This document shows, piece after piece, positions 19,328-28,262 of a stretch of DNA of 58,229 bases. The notes under the pieces are model-generated. The model had not been told where the DNA came from, searched no databases, and saw nothing but the letters and a program-made list of their open reading frames with translations. The stretch spans positions 40,001 to 98,229 of the forward strand of contig CACEXM010000002.1 in assembly GCA_902563555.1 (NCBI GenBank), written 5' to 3'. The stretch's first letter is position 1; each line of letters opens with the position of its first letter. The position numbers and the translations under genes are program-made. Source of the DNA: an uncultured Pelagibacteraceae bacterium. GTDB taxonomy: Bacteria > Pseudomonadota > Alphaproteobacteria > Pelagibacterales > Pelagibacteraceae.

Positions 19328-20161
19328 TTACTTTTCTCGTATTTTGTCAGCCTCAAAGACACCTAAAACGTGAAAATCTTGACAATGCAAACCTAATTCC
19401 TCTAATGATTTTTTAACTTTTACATCTTCTATATGACCATCAAGGTCACATAAGAAAAAATAAGAATCAAAGGAATTCTTTTCAGGGTAACTTTGAAGTT
19501 TGGTTAAGTTTACACCATTAATAGCAAAGCCACCTAGTGATTGATACAATGCTGCCGGTTTACTTTTTAATTTGAACAAAAAAGATGTAATATATTTTTT
19601 GTCACCATATTCTGGTTGGAAGATTTTTTTGCCCATAATTAAAAACCTGGTTAGATTTCCTTTTTCATTTTCGATATTTTTTTGTATTATTTCTAATCCA
19701 TAAGTTTCTGCACTTAAAGTTGAAGCTATAGCAGCATTTCTATTATCTTTAATTCTAGATATCATTTCTGCTGATCCAGCTGTATCTGCTCTGACGTGTT
19801 CAATTAAATCATTTGATTTTATAAAATTTGAACATTGTGAGAGTGCTTGAGAATGAGAGTATACATTTTTTATGTCAGATATTTTTGTACCTGGGATTAC
19901 TAATAAATTATGTTCAATTTTTTGAAAATATTCTGAATAAATATTTAATCGATATTTAAATACCAAATATTCAATTCCTATATTTCCAGTAATCCTGTTG
20001 GACTCTGGTATAATTATTCTGGAAGATAAGTCTTCAGAAGCTTTTAAAAAACATTCATCAAAAGTCTTACATGGAATTATCTTGGCTTTTGGGGCAACGG
20101 ATAAAGCAGCTAGATGTGAATATGCTCCAAACGTTCCTTGAAAATAAATTTTTTCCATCAT
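19328..20161 (-). CDS. pheA: Prephenate dehydratase
   Basis: A 277-residue monofunctional enzyme (no chorismate mutase domain) that converts prephenate to phenylpyruvate. It starts YFQGTFGAYSHLAAL, carries the TRF motif (NLTRFLIMG) and ends with an ACT domain (SKPAALYQSLGGFAINGVNL, then TKLQSYPEK). The usual ESRP phenylalanine-binding segment reads QSYP. Of two adjacent ATGs, the first gives an ATGA overlap with the kdsB stop and is preferred. Confidence 0.94.
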   Translation of the reverse strand: MMEKIYFQGTFGAYSHLAALSVAPKAKIIPCKTFDECFLKASEDLSSRIIIPESNRITGNIGIEYLVFKYRLNIYSEYFQKIEHNLLVIPGTKISDIKNVYSHSQALSQCSNFIKSNDLIEHVRADTAGSAEMISRIKDNRNAAIASTLSAETYGLEIIQKNIENEKGNLTRFLIMGKKIFQPEYGDKKYITSFLFKLKSKPAALYQSLGGFAINGVNLTKLQSYPEKNSFDSYFFLCDLDGHIEDVKVKKSLEELGLHCQDFHVLGVFEADKIREK

Positions 20162-20892
20162 GTCTTATATTCCATAATCTTTTTTAAAGCCACAAAATCC
20201 TCTTCTGTGTCTATTCCAATAGAATGTGATTTGGCAAGAGCAACATTTATTTTAATTTTATTCTCTAAAGCTCTTAATTGTTCTAACTTATATTTAACTT
20301 CATTAGGAGACTGTCTATATGACACAAAATCTTTAAGTGTCCCTATTTCATAACAATAAATACCTGCATGATGGTATGTATTTAAATCTTTTTTTAAGGT
20401 TTTTCTTTTGAAGTAAATTGCCTCTGGAAAATTTTTGTGATCCAGTTCTTCTTTTGTTTTTACTTTAACGGCACTTTGATTGTCATAAAGTTTTTCATCT
20501 AAAATTTTTGAAGCAAGAGTACCAATTTTGGAATGTGTGTTTATCATAAGTTGGTTAAGATTCCTTATATCGTCAACATCAATTAAAGGCTCATCTCCTT
20601 GAAGATTCATTACTAAATCAATATTTGAAATCTCGGTTTTTTGTAATGCCTCATAAATTCTATCTGTTCCTGTATTATGTTTATTGCTAGTTAACACAGC
20701 TCGACCGCCGTTTTTTTTTACATCATCAACGATTTCTTGATTTTCAGTTGCGACTAATACATCTCCAATTTTTGCTTTTTCAGCCTTCTTAAATACGTGA
20801 GAAATGATCGATAAACCATTAACTTTTAGAAGTGGTTTCCCAGGCAACCTGGTAGCTGCTAATCTTGACGGGATTATAATTAGTGTTTTCAT
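20158..20892 (-). CDS. kdsB: 3-deoxy-manno-octulosonate cytidylyltransferase
   Basis: A 244-residue enzyme that activates KDO as CMP-KDO for the lipopolysaccharide core. The N-terminal IIPSRLAATRLPGKPL is the nucleotide-binding signature, and NLQGDEPLID and HHAGIYCYE are typical. It pairs functionally with kdsD and lptB in the plus-strand block. Translationally coupled to pheA and divergent from the cytochrome c gene, an order common in alphaproteobacteria. Confidence 0.95.
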   Translation of the reverse strand: MKTLIIIPSRLAATRLPGKPLLKVNGLSIISHVFKKAEKAKIGDVLVATENQEIVDDVKKNGGRAVLTSNKHNTGTDRIYEALQKTEISNIDLVMNLQGDEPLIDVDDIRNLNQLMINTHSKIGTLASKILDEKLYDNQSAVKVKTKEELDHKNFPEAIYFKRKTLKKDLNTYHHAGIYCYEIGTLKDFVSYRQSPNEVKYKLEQLRALENKIKINVALAKSHSIGIDTEEDFVALKKIMEYKT

Positions 20893-21001
20893 GCGTAATT
20901 GTTATTTATTAATTCACTACAAGCAGAGGCAATAATATACATCAAATATATAAGCAATTTTTAATTTATAATGTTATACGTTCAAAATAAAATTTTATAA
21001 A

Positions 21002-21544
21002 ATGGATTCTTTTGAAATAAACAAAATAGTAGCTGCAATTTTACTTGTGGCTCTCCTTTTAATAGGTATTAGCAAATTATCTAGCGTGATTTTCTATGTT
21101 GAAAAACCTAAAACACCAGGATACGCAGTTGATGTTAAACAGTCAGTTACTGCACAGTTAAAAACTGAAGATGAAACTTTAGAGCAAAAAGTAGATATCG
21201 CCGCTTTGATGGCAATGGGAGATATTGCGACTGGAGAAAAAGTTTTTAAAAAATGTGCTGCCTGTCATTCAATCGTAAAAGGTGGAAAGAATAATATTGG
21301 ACCTGCGCTATACAATGTTGTTGGAAGAAAAATTGGTGCCGTAAATGATTACAAATATTCTAAAGCATTAGCTGGGTATGGAAAGGAATGGTCATTTGAG
21401 GAACTAAATGGATATTTGATAAAGCCTGCCAAATGGATTAAAGGAACCAAAATGGCATTTGCAGGATTGAGAAAAGAGAAAGATAGAGCTTCGGTGATTT
21501 TGTACCTGAACAAAAATTCAGACAATCCTTTGCCTTTACCTTAA
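21002..21544 (+). CDS. Membrane-anchored c-type cytochrome
   Basis: A 180-residue protein with an N-terminal transmembrane segment (about residues 9-30), a linker, and a class I cytochrome c domain from about 70. The haem motif is CAACH, the likely distal Met ligand lies in GTKMAFAGL, and YSKALAGYGKEW is typical of the mitochondrial-like c2/CycM group. It probably shuttles electrons to cytochrome oxidase on the periplasmic face of the inner membrane. The 3' end overlaps argF by 9 nt, convergently. Confidence 0.9.
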   Translation: MDSFEINKIVAAILLVALLLIGISKLSSVIFYVEKPKTPGYAVDVKQSVTAQLKTEDETLEQKVDIAALMAMGDIATGEKVFKKCAACHSIVKGGKNNIGPALYNVVGRKIGAVNDYKYSKALAGYGKEWSFEELNGYLIKPAKWIKGTKMAFAGLRKEKDRASVILYLNKNSDNPLPLP

Positions 21545-22465
21545 TTTTCCAAAACAATAAAGTAAAATTGATTTTTGCACATGTACTCTGTTAAGTGCCT
21601 GAATCCAAACTTTTGATTGTTTGCTAGAAAATACTTTTTCGGTAACTTCAGTTCCTCTTGGCAAACAGTGAAGAAAAATACAATCTTTCTTCGCATAACC
21701 CATCAGTTTTTCATCAATCTTAAATTTTTTAAAACTGTTCAATTTGTTTATCTTATTTACTTTATCATTGATAGATATAACTTTATCAGAAAATAGAACA
21801 TCTGCGTTAATAGCAGCTTTTTTAGGACTTGAATAAATATCTATTTTGTTATCATTTTTCTTCATGTAGTCCATAATATTTTTAACTGGATTATATTTTT
21901 CAGGACAACCAATTTTTAATTTAAATGAAAATTTAATTGAGGCTGCAATTAAAGAATTTAAAACGTTATTACAATCCCCTATCCATGCAATATTTAATTT
22001 ATGTATAGGCTTCTTCTTTATCTCTTCAACTGTAAAAATATCTGATAAAATTTGGGTTGGGTGAGATGAAGGGCTTAACCCGTTAATAATTGGAATTGAT
22101 AAATGTTTTTTAAATTCCTCTAGTTTATTATCACTATCCGTTCTTAACATGAAAGCGTTACCAAAATTAGATAGTATCTTGGCTGTATCCTCTATACTTT
22201 CACCACCTTTAGACAAATGAAGCTCAGTAGGTCTTAATGTCAAAGCACTTCCTCCAAGTTGTCTTATAGCTAGATAAAAACTTAGTCTTGTTCTTAAACT
22301 TGACTTCTCAAACATTTGAATTAATAGTTTTCCCTTTAGGGGAGCATCCTTATCCAGCTCAAGATGGTTCAATTTTTTTCTTAAATTTTTTCTTTTCTTT
22401 GCATCACTAATAATTTTTCTAAGATCTTTAGCTGAAATATCTTTTAAATTTATAAAATGTCTCAT
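21536..22465 (-). CDS. argF: Ornithine carbamoyltransferase
   Basis: A 309-residue enzyme that makes citrulline from ornithine and carbamoyl phosphate. The phosphate-binding loop reads SSLRTRLSF, where S-T-R-T-R is usual. HPTQILSD and HCLPRGTEVTEKVF are present, the latter lacking the AHRGEE form common elsewhere. The ornithine form is favoured by the adjacent argD and distant argB and argJ. Some acetyl- or succinylornithine transcarbamylases also vary at these loops, so substrate is not certain. Confidence 0.88.
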   Translation of the reverse strand: MRHFINLKDISAKDLRKIISDAKKRKNLRKKLNHLELDKDAPLKGKLLIQMFEKSSLRTRLSFYLAIRQLGGSALTLRPTELHLSKGGESIEDTAKILSNFGNAFMLRTDSDNKLEEFKKHLSIPIINGLSPSSHPTQILSDIFTVEEIKKKPIHKLNIAWIGDCNNVLNSLIAASIKFSFKLKIGCPEKYNPVKNIMDYMKKNDNKIDIYSSPKKAAINADVLFSDKVISINDKVNKINKLNSFKKFKIDEKLMGYAKKDCIFLHCLPRGTEVTEKVFSSKQSKVWIQALNRVHVQKSILLYCFGKLR

Positions 22466-22466
22466 T

Positions 22467-23633
22467 TCAGTTCATTTTAGAACATACATAATCAATGATC
22501 TTTAGCGCTTGATTAATTTCTGTTTTTTTTACATTTAATGGAGGTAAAATGCGGACAACATTCTCTGCTGCTCGTATAGTTAATAATTTATTATCCATCA
22601 ACTTCGCGATGAACTTCGTCTGATCTTTATAAAGCTGAACTCCAATTAACAAACCTTTGCCTCTTATTTCTCTAATAATCTTAGGATATTTTTTTTTTAA
22701 AAGATTCAAATTTATAAAAAAATATTTCGACAATTTTTTTACATTATTTAAAAATTTTTTATTTGAAACTATATCTATTACTGAATTTCCAACAGCCATT
22801 GCTAAAGGATTTCCACCAAAAGTTGAGCCATGTGTGCCTGGTGTCATTCCAGAAGCTACTTTCTTATTCATTAAAACTGCGCCAATAGGAAATCCTCCAC
22901 CTATTCCTTTTGCAATAGGAACTATATCTGGCTTTATTTTTGAGCTTTCAAAAGCCAAAAAATCTGCTGATCTAGAAATTCCTGTTTGAACTTCATCTAC
23001 TATCAGTAAAATTTTTTTTTTAGTGCATAATTTTCTCAATCCTTTTAAACACCAATCAGGGATTACTTTAATTCCTCCCTCTCCCATAATTGGTTCTATC
23101 ATTATAGCTGCGGTATTTTTTGTGATTTTTTTTTTCAAGGATTTGTGGTTTCCAAAAATAAAATGATCAAATCCTGCAACTTTAGGTCCAAAACCCTCTA
23201 CCATTTTTTTTGATCCACTTGCAAAAATTGCTGCGATAGTTCTTCCATGAAAAGAATTTTTTACACACAATATTCTGTTTTTATGAGGTTTTCCAATCGA
23301 ATAAAAATATCTTCTAGCAACTTTAATAGATGCTTCAGTGGCTTCTGCACCACTATTCTGGAATAATACATAATCAGCAAAAGTTTTTTGACATAATTTT
23401 TTTGCTAACCTTTCCCCCTCAGGAATTTTAAAGGCATTTGAAATATGCCAGAGTTTTTTTGATTGATTTTGTATTGTTTTAATAAGTTCTGGATGTGCAT
23501 GACCCAAACAATTTACAGCTATTCCTTGAACAAAATCCAAATATTTCACTCCTTTAGAAGAGTATAGGTAACTTCCCTTACCTTTTGTAAAAGAAATTTT
23601 TTTTCTATTATAATTTTTTGCTAAATAGCTCAT
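22467..23633 (-). CDS. argD: Acetylornithine aminotransferase
   Basis: A 388-residue class III PLP aminotransferase. Visible: FVQGIAVNCLGHAHPELI, FQNSGAEATEASIKVARR, LIVDEVQTGISRSADFLAFE (PLP Asp region) and AKGIGGGFPIGAVL (catalytic Lys). It lies 1 nt upstream of argF in the same direction, so argD-argF form an operon. The enzyme may also serve as succinyl-diaminopimelate aminotransferase (DapC) alongside dapD and dapE; that is inference from the family. Confidence 0.94.
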   Translation of the reverse strand: MSYLAKNYNRKKISFTKGKGSYLYSSKGVKYLDFVQGIAVNCLGHAHPELIKTIQNQSKKLWHISNAFKIPEGERLAKKLCQKTFADYVLFQNSGAEATEASIKVARRYFYSIGKPHKNRILCVKNSFHGRTIAAIFASGSKKMVEGFGPKVAGFDHFIFGNHKSLKKKITKNTAAIMIEPIMGEGGIKVIPDWCLKGLRKLCTKKKILLIVDEVQTGISRSADFLAFESSKIKPDIVPIAKGIGGGFPIGAVLMNKKVASGMTPGTHGSTFGGNPLAMAVGNSVIDIVSNKKFLNNVKKLSKYFFINLNLLKKKYPKIIREIRGKGLLIGVQLYKDQTKFIAKLMDNKLLTIRAAENVVRILPPLNVKKTEINQALKIIDYVCSKMN

Positions 23634-23724
23634 TTTAATATTGTTTGTATAAACAAAAAAATTAAATACAAGTTGTGATTGAATATCATTTCAAATAATT
23701 CATTATAAATAATGTTGATAACTA

Positions 23725-23742
23725 TAAATAATATATTATTTA
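23725..23742. repeat. 18-bp perfect AT palindrome between argD and gcrA
   Basis: TAAATAATATATTATTTA reads the same on both strands and lies in the divergent promoter region, about 60 bp before gcrA. It contains only A and T, so chance is a real explanation. It could be an operator. Confidence 0.25.
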
Positions 23743-23803
23743 TTAATATTTTTTATCAGTATATTGTGTTTATATATTTTCTAAGTACATTATATAGTAA
23801 ATT

Positions 23804-24298
23804 ATGAGCTGGACCGAAGAAAAAGTCAACAAGTTGAAAGAGCTTTGGGGAAAAGGAAACACTGCGAGCCAAATTGCAGAAATTATTGGTGGCATTAGCA
23901 GAAATGCTGTAATTGGTAAAGCGCATAGACTTAATCTTTCTGCAAAAATAAAAACTAGGACTGCAACATCGAGTGAAATTTTTAATAACTCTTTAGAAAA
24001 TAAAAATATAAAGATTAAAAAAGGACGAAGAAGCAAGTTTAGATCATTAATTATTGAAAAAGATTTTGAACCAGAAAATCCAAAACAATTAGAGGAACTT
24101 GATGATAATAGTTGTAAATGGCCCATTGGTCATCCCGATGAAAAATCTTTTTACTTTTGTGGCAGATCATCATTAAAAGATTTTTCTTATTGTAGACTAC
24201 ATTTACTTTATGCTTATCAGCCGCGGGGTAAAAAGGAAGACATTGCTGAAAAAGATGAGATACCTGGTTTAATAGAAAAAAAAATTAAATCAGCCTAA
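23804..24298 (+). CDS. gcrA: GcrA family cell-cycle regulator
   Basis: A 164-residue alphaproteobacterial transcription factor. The N-terminal helix-turn-helix MSWTEEKVNKLKELWGKG then ASQIAEIIG and SRNAVIGKAHRLNL is diagnostic. The C-terminal half (CKWPIGHPDEKSFYFCG, then YCRLHLLYAYQP) is the sigma-70-interacting domain. In Caulobacter it activates genes with methylated GANTC sites. I saw no GANTC in its own upstream region. No CcrM gene is in the window. Stop codons overlap the convergent NDUFA9-like gene. Confidence 0.94.
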   Translation: MSWTEEKVNKLKELWGKGNTASQIAEIIGGISRNAVIGKAHRLNLSAKIKTRTATSSEIFNNSLENKNIKIKKGRRSKFRSLIIEKDFEPENPKQLEELDDNSCKWPIGHPDEKSFYFCGRSSLKDFSYCRLHLLYAYQPRGKKEDIAEKDEIPGLIEKKIKSA

Positions 24299-25263
24299 TC
24301 AAACTTTTTAATCAAATTGTCCCCTTCTTTAGAAAATTGACCACCTTCTCGCCACATATAAGAATATTTTTTAACTTCTTCATTGAAAATCTTTTTTGCT
24401 GGAGACCCAATATCAAAATTCGTTTTATATTTACCTGAAACTGTATTGTTATATTTAAGTAATTTTAATTGATCGACTGTTAATAAAGGATTAGGTAGTA
24501 ATTGAAATAATTTTGCAGTAAACATAGCCAAAGAGAGTGGAAATGGTAATAAAAGTCTTTTTTTATTGATTAAGTTTAATAATTTTATCAAAATTTGTTT
24601 GAAAGTTAGTACCTCTGGGCCAACACACTCAATTATGTTTGTATTAACATTTTTTGAAATTACTAACTGAATGACGTCAGTTAAATCAGAGCAATGAATA
24701 GGAGTAAATTTTGTTTCACCATTATAATATAATGGAAAAATTGGCAATCTGCTTAACAATGTCATCAAATTACAAGTGAAATTATCTGATGAAGAGTATA
24801 CTATAGACGGACGCAAAATTGTTGTTTGAGGAAATATTTTCAAAATATTTTGCTCACCCTCTAATTTACTCTGGGCATATTTAGAGTCTAATGCATCATT
24901 TATGCCTAGGGCTGATAGGTGGACAAATTGCTTAATTTTATATTCCTTGCAAAGTTTTGCCAATATAGTTGGAAAGACAGAGTGGATATTCTTAAATGTA
25001 TTTCCATTTTTTTTTTCAAATAGAATACCAATTAAATTGATACAAATATCGGCACCCTCAAAAAGTTTTCTTATTTTAGGTTCATCAAAAATATTACATT
25101 CTTTTATTTGAATATAACCTGCATTACCTTGTGTTTTAATTATATTACCTTTTTGGTGTATATTTCTAGTTACTACGGTAACAGTGTAGTTCTTTTGAGT
25201 TAACTTTCTTATTAGTTGGGCGCCAACTTGACCAGTACCACCCCAAATCAAAATATTTTTCAT
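24295..25263 (-). CDS. NAD(P)-binding complex I NDUFA9-like protein
   Basis: A 322-residue atypical short-chain dehydrogenase/epimerase. The start is the ATG giving MKNILIWGGTGQVGAQLI, whose GGTGQVG is the Rossmann fingerprint. A longer upstream start would add a hydrophobic leader running into the divergent gene and is not preferred. YAQSKLEGE gives the YxxxK pair. Family members in alphaproteobacteria resemble the mitochondrial complex I subunit NDUFA9; a role in ubiquinone or complex I assembly is plausible but not shown. Confidence 0.85.
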   Translation of the reverse strand: MKNILIWGGTGQVGAQLIRKLTQKNYTVTVVTRNIHQKGNIIKTQGNAGYIQIKECNIFDEPKIRKLFEGADICINLIGILFEKKNGNTFKNIHSVFPTILAKLCKEYKIKQFVHLSALGINDALDSKYAQSKLEGEQNILKIFPQTTILRPSIVYSSSDNFTCNLMTLLSRLPIFPLYYNGETKFTPIHCSDLTDVIQLVISKNVNTNIIECVGPEVLTFKQILIKLLNLINKKRLLLPFPLSLAMFTAKLFQLLPNPLLTVDQLKLLKYNNTVSGKYKTNFDIGSPAKKIFNEEVKKYSYMWREGGQFSKEGDNLIKKFD

Positions 25264-25318
25264 ATTATTAATCAAAAAATAGACATTATTAATTAGTCTT
25301 ATATATATATAAACATAT

Positions 25319-25936
25319 ATGACTAATATCAAAGTTTTTGAAAATGATTTACCTGAAGATCTAGATTTATCAAATGAAAAACTAATTGGTCTTGATAATG
25401 AGGCATTAGGTCTTGTTCTTGGTAGAGATCCGCTAACTCTAGTTCAATTGGGACTCGAGTCCAATAACTTTTATTTAATTAAACTTAATAGAGAGACTTA
25501 TAATGCTCCAAATCTGGTAAAAGCTTTATCAAACAATAATACGCAGTTTATAATGCATTATGCTAGGCAAGATCTTTTATGGTTAAAATACCACTTAAAG
25601 GTACAACCAAAAAATATTTTTTGTACAAAAGTTGCTTCTAAAATCGCTAGAACTGCTAGCTCATATCACGGCTACAAAGATCTGGTAAAAGAACTGTGTG
25701 GAAAAGATATTTCAAAAAAAGAACAACAAAGTGATTGGGGAGATCCTAATCTTTCTGAAAAACAAATTAAATATGCTGCTTCAGATACAGAATATCTTTT
25801 TGAAATAAGAAAAAAGTTGAAAAGGATGCTTGAGAGAGAAAAAAGAATTGATCTTTTTGAAAAATCTATGGATGTTATCCCCGTACTTGTTGATATGGAG
25901 ATAGCGGGATACAAATTATCTACTTTTGAACATTGA
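25319..25936 (+). CDS. rnd: Ribonuclease D-like 3'-5' exonuclease (single domain)
   Basis: A 205-residue protein with only the DEDDy exonuclease domain. Acidic motifs are visible: GLDNEAL (Exo I; DxE kept, though DTE is more usual), HYARQDLLWL (Exo II) and YAASDTEYL (Exo III, YxxxD). The HRDC domains of E. coli RNase D (about 375 residues) are absent, as in many alphaproteobacterial short forms. Role: trimming RNA 3' ends, such as tRNA precursors. It is followed after 1 nt by kdsD. Confidence 0.88.
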   Translation: MTNIKVFENDLPEDLDLSNEKLIGLDNEALGLVLGRDPLTLVQLGLESNNFYLIKLNRETYNAPNLVKALSNNNTQFIMHYARQDLLWLKYHLKVQPKNIFCTKVASKIARTASSYHGYKDLVKELCGKDISKKEQQSDWGDPNLSEKQIKYAASDTEYLFEIRKKLKRMLEREKRIDLFEKSMDVIPVLVDMEIAGYKLSTFEH

Positions 25937-25937
25937 T

Positions 25938-26903
25938 ATGAAAAAAAATTTTATAAAATCTGCTAAAGATGTAATAAATTTAGAAATCGAAGGATTGGTA
26001 AAGTTAAAAAAAAGTTTAAATAATTCTTTCAATAACGCTGTGAAAGAGATTGTTAAATGTCAATCAAAAGTAATTCTTTGTGGAGTTGGAAAAAGTGGCT
26101 TAATTGCAAATAAGATAGCTGCAACATTTTCATCAGTTGGAACTCCAGCCTTTTTTTTATCTGCGAGTAATTCATCACATGGAGATCTAGGGAGTATTAC
26201 TAAAAAGGATATATTAATATTAATCAGTTATTCCGGTGAAACAAACGAGTTAAAAAATATTATACAGTATGCAAATAGAAATAAGATTTTATTAATTGGG
26301 ATTGTCTCAAAAAAAGATTCTACTTTATATAAAGCTGCTGATATTAAATTATTGACCCCACAAGTTAAAGAGTCCGGGGGAATTATTCCAACTTCTAGCA
26401 CAACAGTCCAATTAGCACTTGGTGATGCTTTGGCAATATCAGCTATGAAACAAAAAAATTTTAATAGAATTGATTTTAAAAAATTACACCCGGCAGGTGC
26501 ACTAGGTGCAAAACTAAAAACTGTTGAAGATATAATGCTTACTGGAAAAAAAATACCTTTTGTAAATGATAATTTAAAAATGAAAAATGCTCTGAAGATA
26601 TTGAGTAATAAAAATCTTGGTGTATTAATAGTACAAAATAAAAAAAAAAATACGATTGGTATTATTACTGACGGTCAGATTAGAAGATTTAATCAAAAGA
26701 GTTCAAACCTTCACACAACAAAGGTAATCAAAGTAATGACTAAAAATCCAATAAGTATTGAAAAAAATGAATTAGCAGCTAAAGCTCTTTCTTTAATGAA
26801 TAACAAAAAGATTACCTCTCTATGCGTTTTTGATAAAAAAAATAAAAATAAAACAATAGGTGTTCTCCATGTTCATACTATATTGAAGTCTAACATATCT
26901 TAA
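25938..26903 (+). CDS. kdsD: D-arabinose 5-phosphate isomerase
   Basis: A 321-residue enzyme that makes arabinose 5-phosphate for KDO. The SIS domain (ILCGVGKSGLIANKIAATFS, then LHPAGALGAKL) is followed by two CBS domains from about residue 205. An alternative TTG start 12 nt upstream would overlap the RNase D gene; the ATG directly after that stop codon is preferred. It leads kdsD-lptC-lptB, an LPS synthesis and export set. Confidence 0.94.
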   Translation: MKKNFIKSAKDVINLEIEGLVKLKKSLNNSFNNAVKEIVKCQSKVILCGVGKSGLIANKIAATFSSVGTPAFFLSASNSSHGDLGSITKKDILILISYSGETNELKNIIQYANRNKILLIGIVSKKDSTLYKAADIKLLTPQVKESGGIIPTSSTTVQLALGDALAISAMKQKNFNRIDFKKLHPAGALGAKLKTVEDIMLTGKKIPFVNDNLKMKNALKILSNKNLGVLIVQNKKKNTIGIITDGQIRRFNQKSSNLHTTKVIKVMTKNPISIEKNELAAKALSLMNNKKITSLCVFDKKNKNKTIGVLHVHTILKSNIS

Positions 26904-27494
26904 ATGTCAAAGAGGCTATTAATAAATAGTTTATTTATAATATTTATTATAACTATATCTTATTTTTCTTACTATAAATTTTTTAAACAACAAAATAAAA
27001 TTTCAGAAATTGAAAAAATAAATATTGAAGACACAATTACCTCAACTAATATTATTCAAGATGTAAACTATTCATCTCAAGATATTAAGGGAAATGAGTA
27101 CATTCTATATGCTTCTGAAGGCCAAATAGATCTGAATAATAGCAAAATAATTTTCTTAACAAAAGTCAGGGCAAAAATTAAAACTATAGATGGTGATGTC
27201 ATAGAAATTCAGTCAAATTTTGGAAGATACAATATTGATAATTATGATACTATTTTTTCTAAAAAAGTTAAGATTAACTACCGTGATAATGAAATAAGAG
27301 GGAATTATGTAGATTTTTCCTTAGATAACAATTCGTTGATAATTTCAAAAAATGTTGTTTATTCAAACCAAAAAAACTTACTTGAAGCGGATGTGTTAGA
27401 AATTGATATTGCAACTAAAAATGCAAAAATTTTTATGTACGAAAAAGAAAAAAAAGTTAATATCAGATCGTTAAATAATTATGGCAATAATTAA
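26904..27494 (+). CDS. lptC: LPS export ABC transporter periplasmic protein LptC
   Basis: A 196-residue protein with one N-terminal transmembrane segment (about residues 5-24) and a periplasmic beta-jellyroll domain of LptC/OstA type (YSSQDIKGNEYILYASEGQI, then repeated short beta strands). It hands lipopolysaccharide from LptB2FG towards LptA. It starts directly after the kdsD stop and overlaps lptB by 14 nt. No separate lptA lies between it and lptB, where one is usual; the LptC call rests on the anchor and the context. Confidence 0.82.
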   Translation: MSKRLLINSLFIIFIITISYFSYYKFFKQQNKISEIEKINIEDTITSTNIIQDVNYSSQDIKGNEYILYASEGQIDLNNSKIIFLTKVRAKIKTIDGDVIEIQSNFGRYNIDNYDTIFSKKVKINYRDNEIRGNYVDFSLDNNSLIISKNVVYSNQKNLLEADVLEIDIATKNAKIFMYEKEKKVNIRSLNNYGNN

Positions 27495-28257
27495 AAAATT
27501 TAGAATTAAGTCATTTAAGAGTACAAACAATATAATCGAATTTAGGAATGTATCCTTATCATACGGAAATAGGCTAATACTAGATAATATTAGTTTTGAG
27601 ATTAATGAGGGTCAGATTTTTGGAATGTTAGGGCCAAACGGTGTAGGTAAATCCACCATATTTAACTTAATTACGGGATTGATCGCTCCAAAAAACGGCA
27701 CAATACTCATCAATGGTTATGAAACTAAATCGTTTCCAATTTATTTAAGAACTAAAAAATTTAAAGTTGGATACGTTCCTCAGTATGGTGGGTATTTTAA
27801 TGATCTAACTTTACACGAAAATTTAAAAGCAATCAGTGAAATTATTATTACAAACAAAAACTTAAGACCTGAAAGAGTAAACTATGTAATTTCAAAGTTT
27901 GAATTAGACAATTTAAAAGAAATAAAAGCTAAACATCTTTCCGGTGGTCAAAAAAGAAAGTTAGTTCTTGCACTTGCTTTATTGAGCGAACCAAAAGTTC
28001 TTCTTCTAGATGAACCATTTGCAGCACTCGATGTCCTTACGATAAAAATGCTTCAAGAAATAATTGTAAATTTGCAACAAGAGCATCGTATCACTATTTG
28101 TATATGTGATCACCAGGCTAGAGATCTTCTAGCTTGTGTTGATGTTGCAATGATTTTAAGTAACTGTAAGATTGTTGCAAAAGACACACCGTCAAACTTA
28201 GTGAAAAACATACACGCACAAAATGCATATTTTGGTGATAGTTTTAGAATAAACTAG
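27481..28257 (+). CDS. lptB: LPS export ABC transporter ATPase LptB
   Basis: A 258-residue ABC ATPase powering LPS extraction from the inner membrane. Walker A is GPNGVGKST, the signature LSGGQKRK, Walker B VLLLDEPF, and the H-switch ICDHQARD. The N-terminus is about 15 residues longer than the E. coli protein. Encoded with lptC; lptF/G are not in the window. Confidence 0.93.
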   Translation: MAIIKKFRIKSFKSTNNIIEFRNVSLSYGNRLILDNISFEINEGQIFGMLGPNGVGKSTIFNLITGLIAPKNGTILINGYETKSFPIYLRTKKFKVGYVPQYGGYFNDLTLHENLKAISEIIITNKNLRPERVNYVISKFELDNLKEIKAKHLSGGQKRKLVLALALLSEPKVLLLDEPFAALDVLTIKMLQEIIVNLQQEHRITICICDHQARDLLACVDVAMILSNCKIVAKDTPSNLVKNIHAQNAYFGDSFRIN

Positions 28258-28262
28258 CCAAT

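Noticed and set aside
25264..25332. Longer start for the NDUFA9-like protein with a hydrophobic leader
   Set aside because: It would overlap the divergent RNase D gene, and the Rossmann motif normally starts within the first ten residues, as with the internal ATG.
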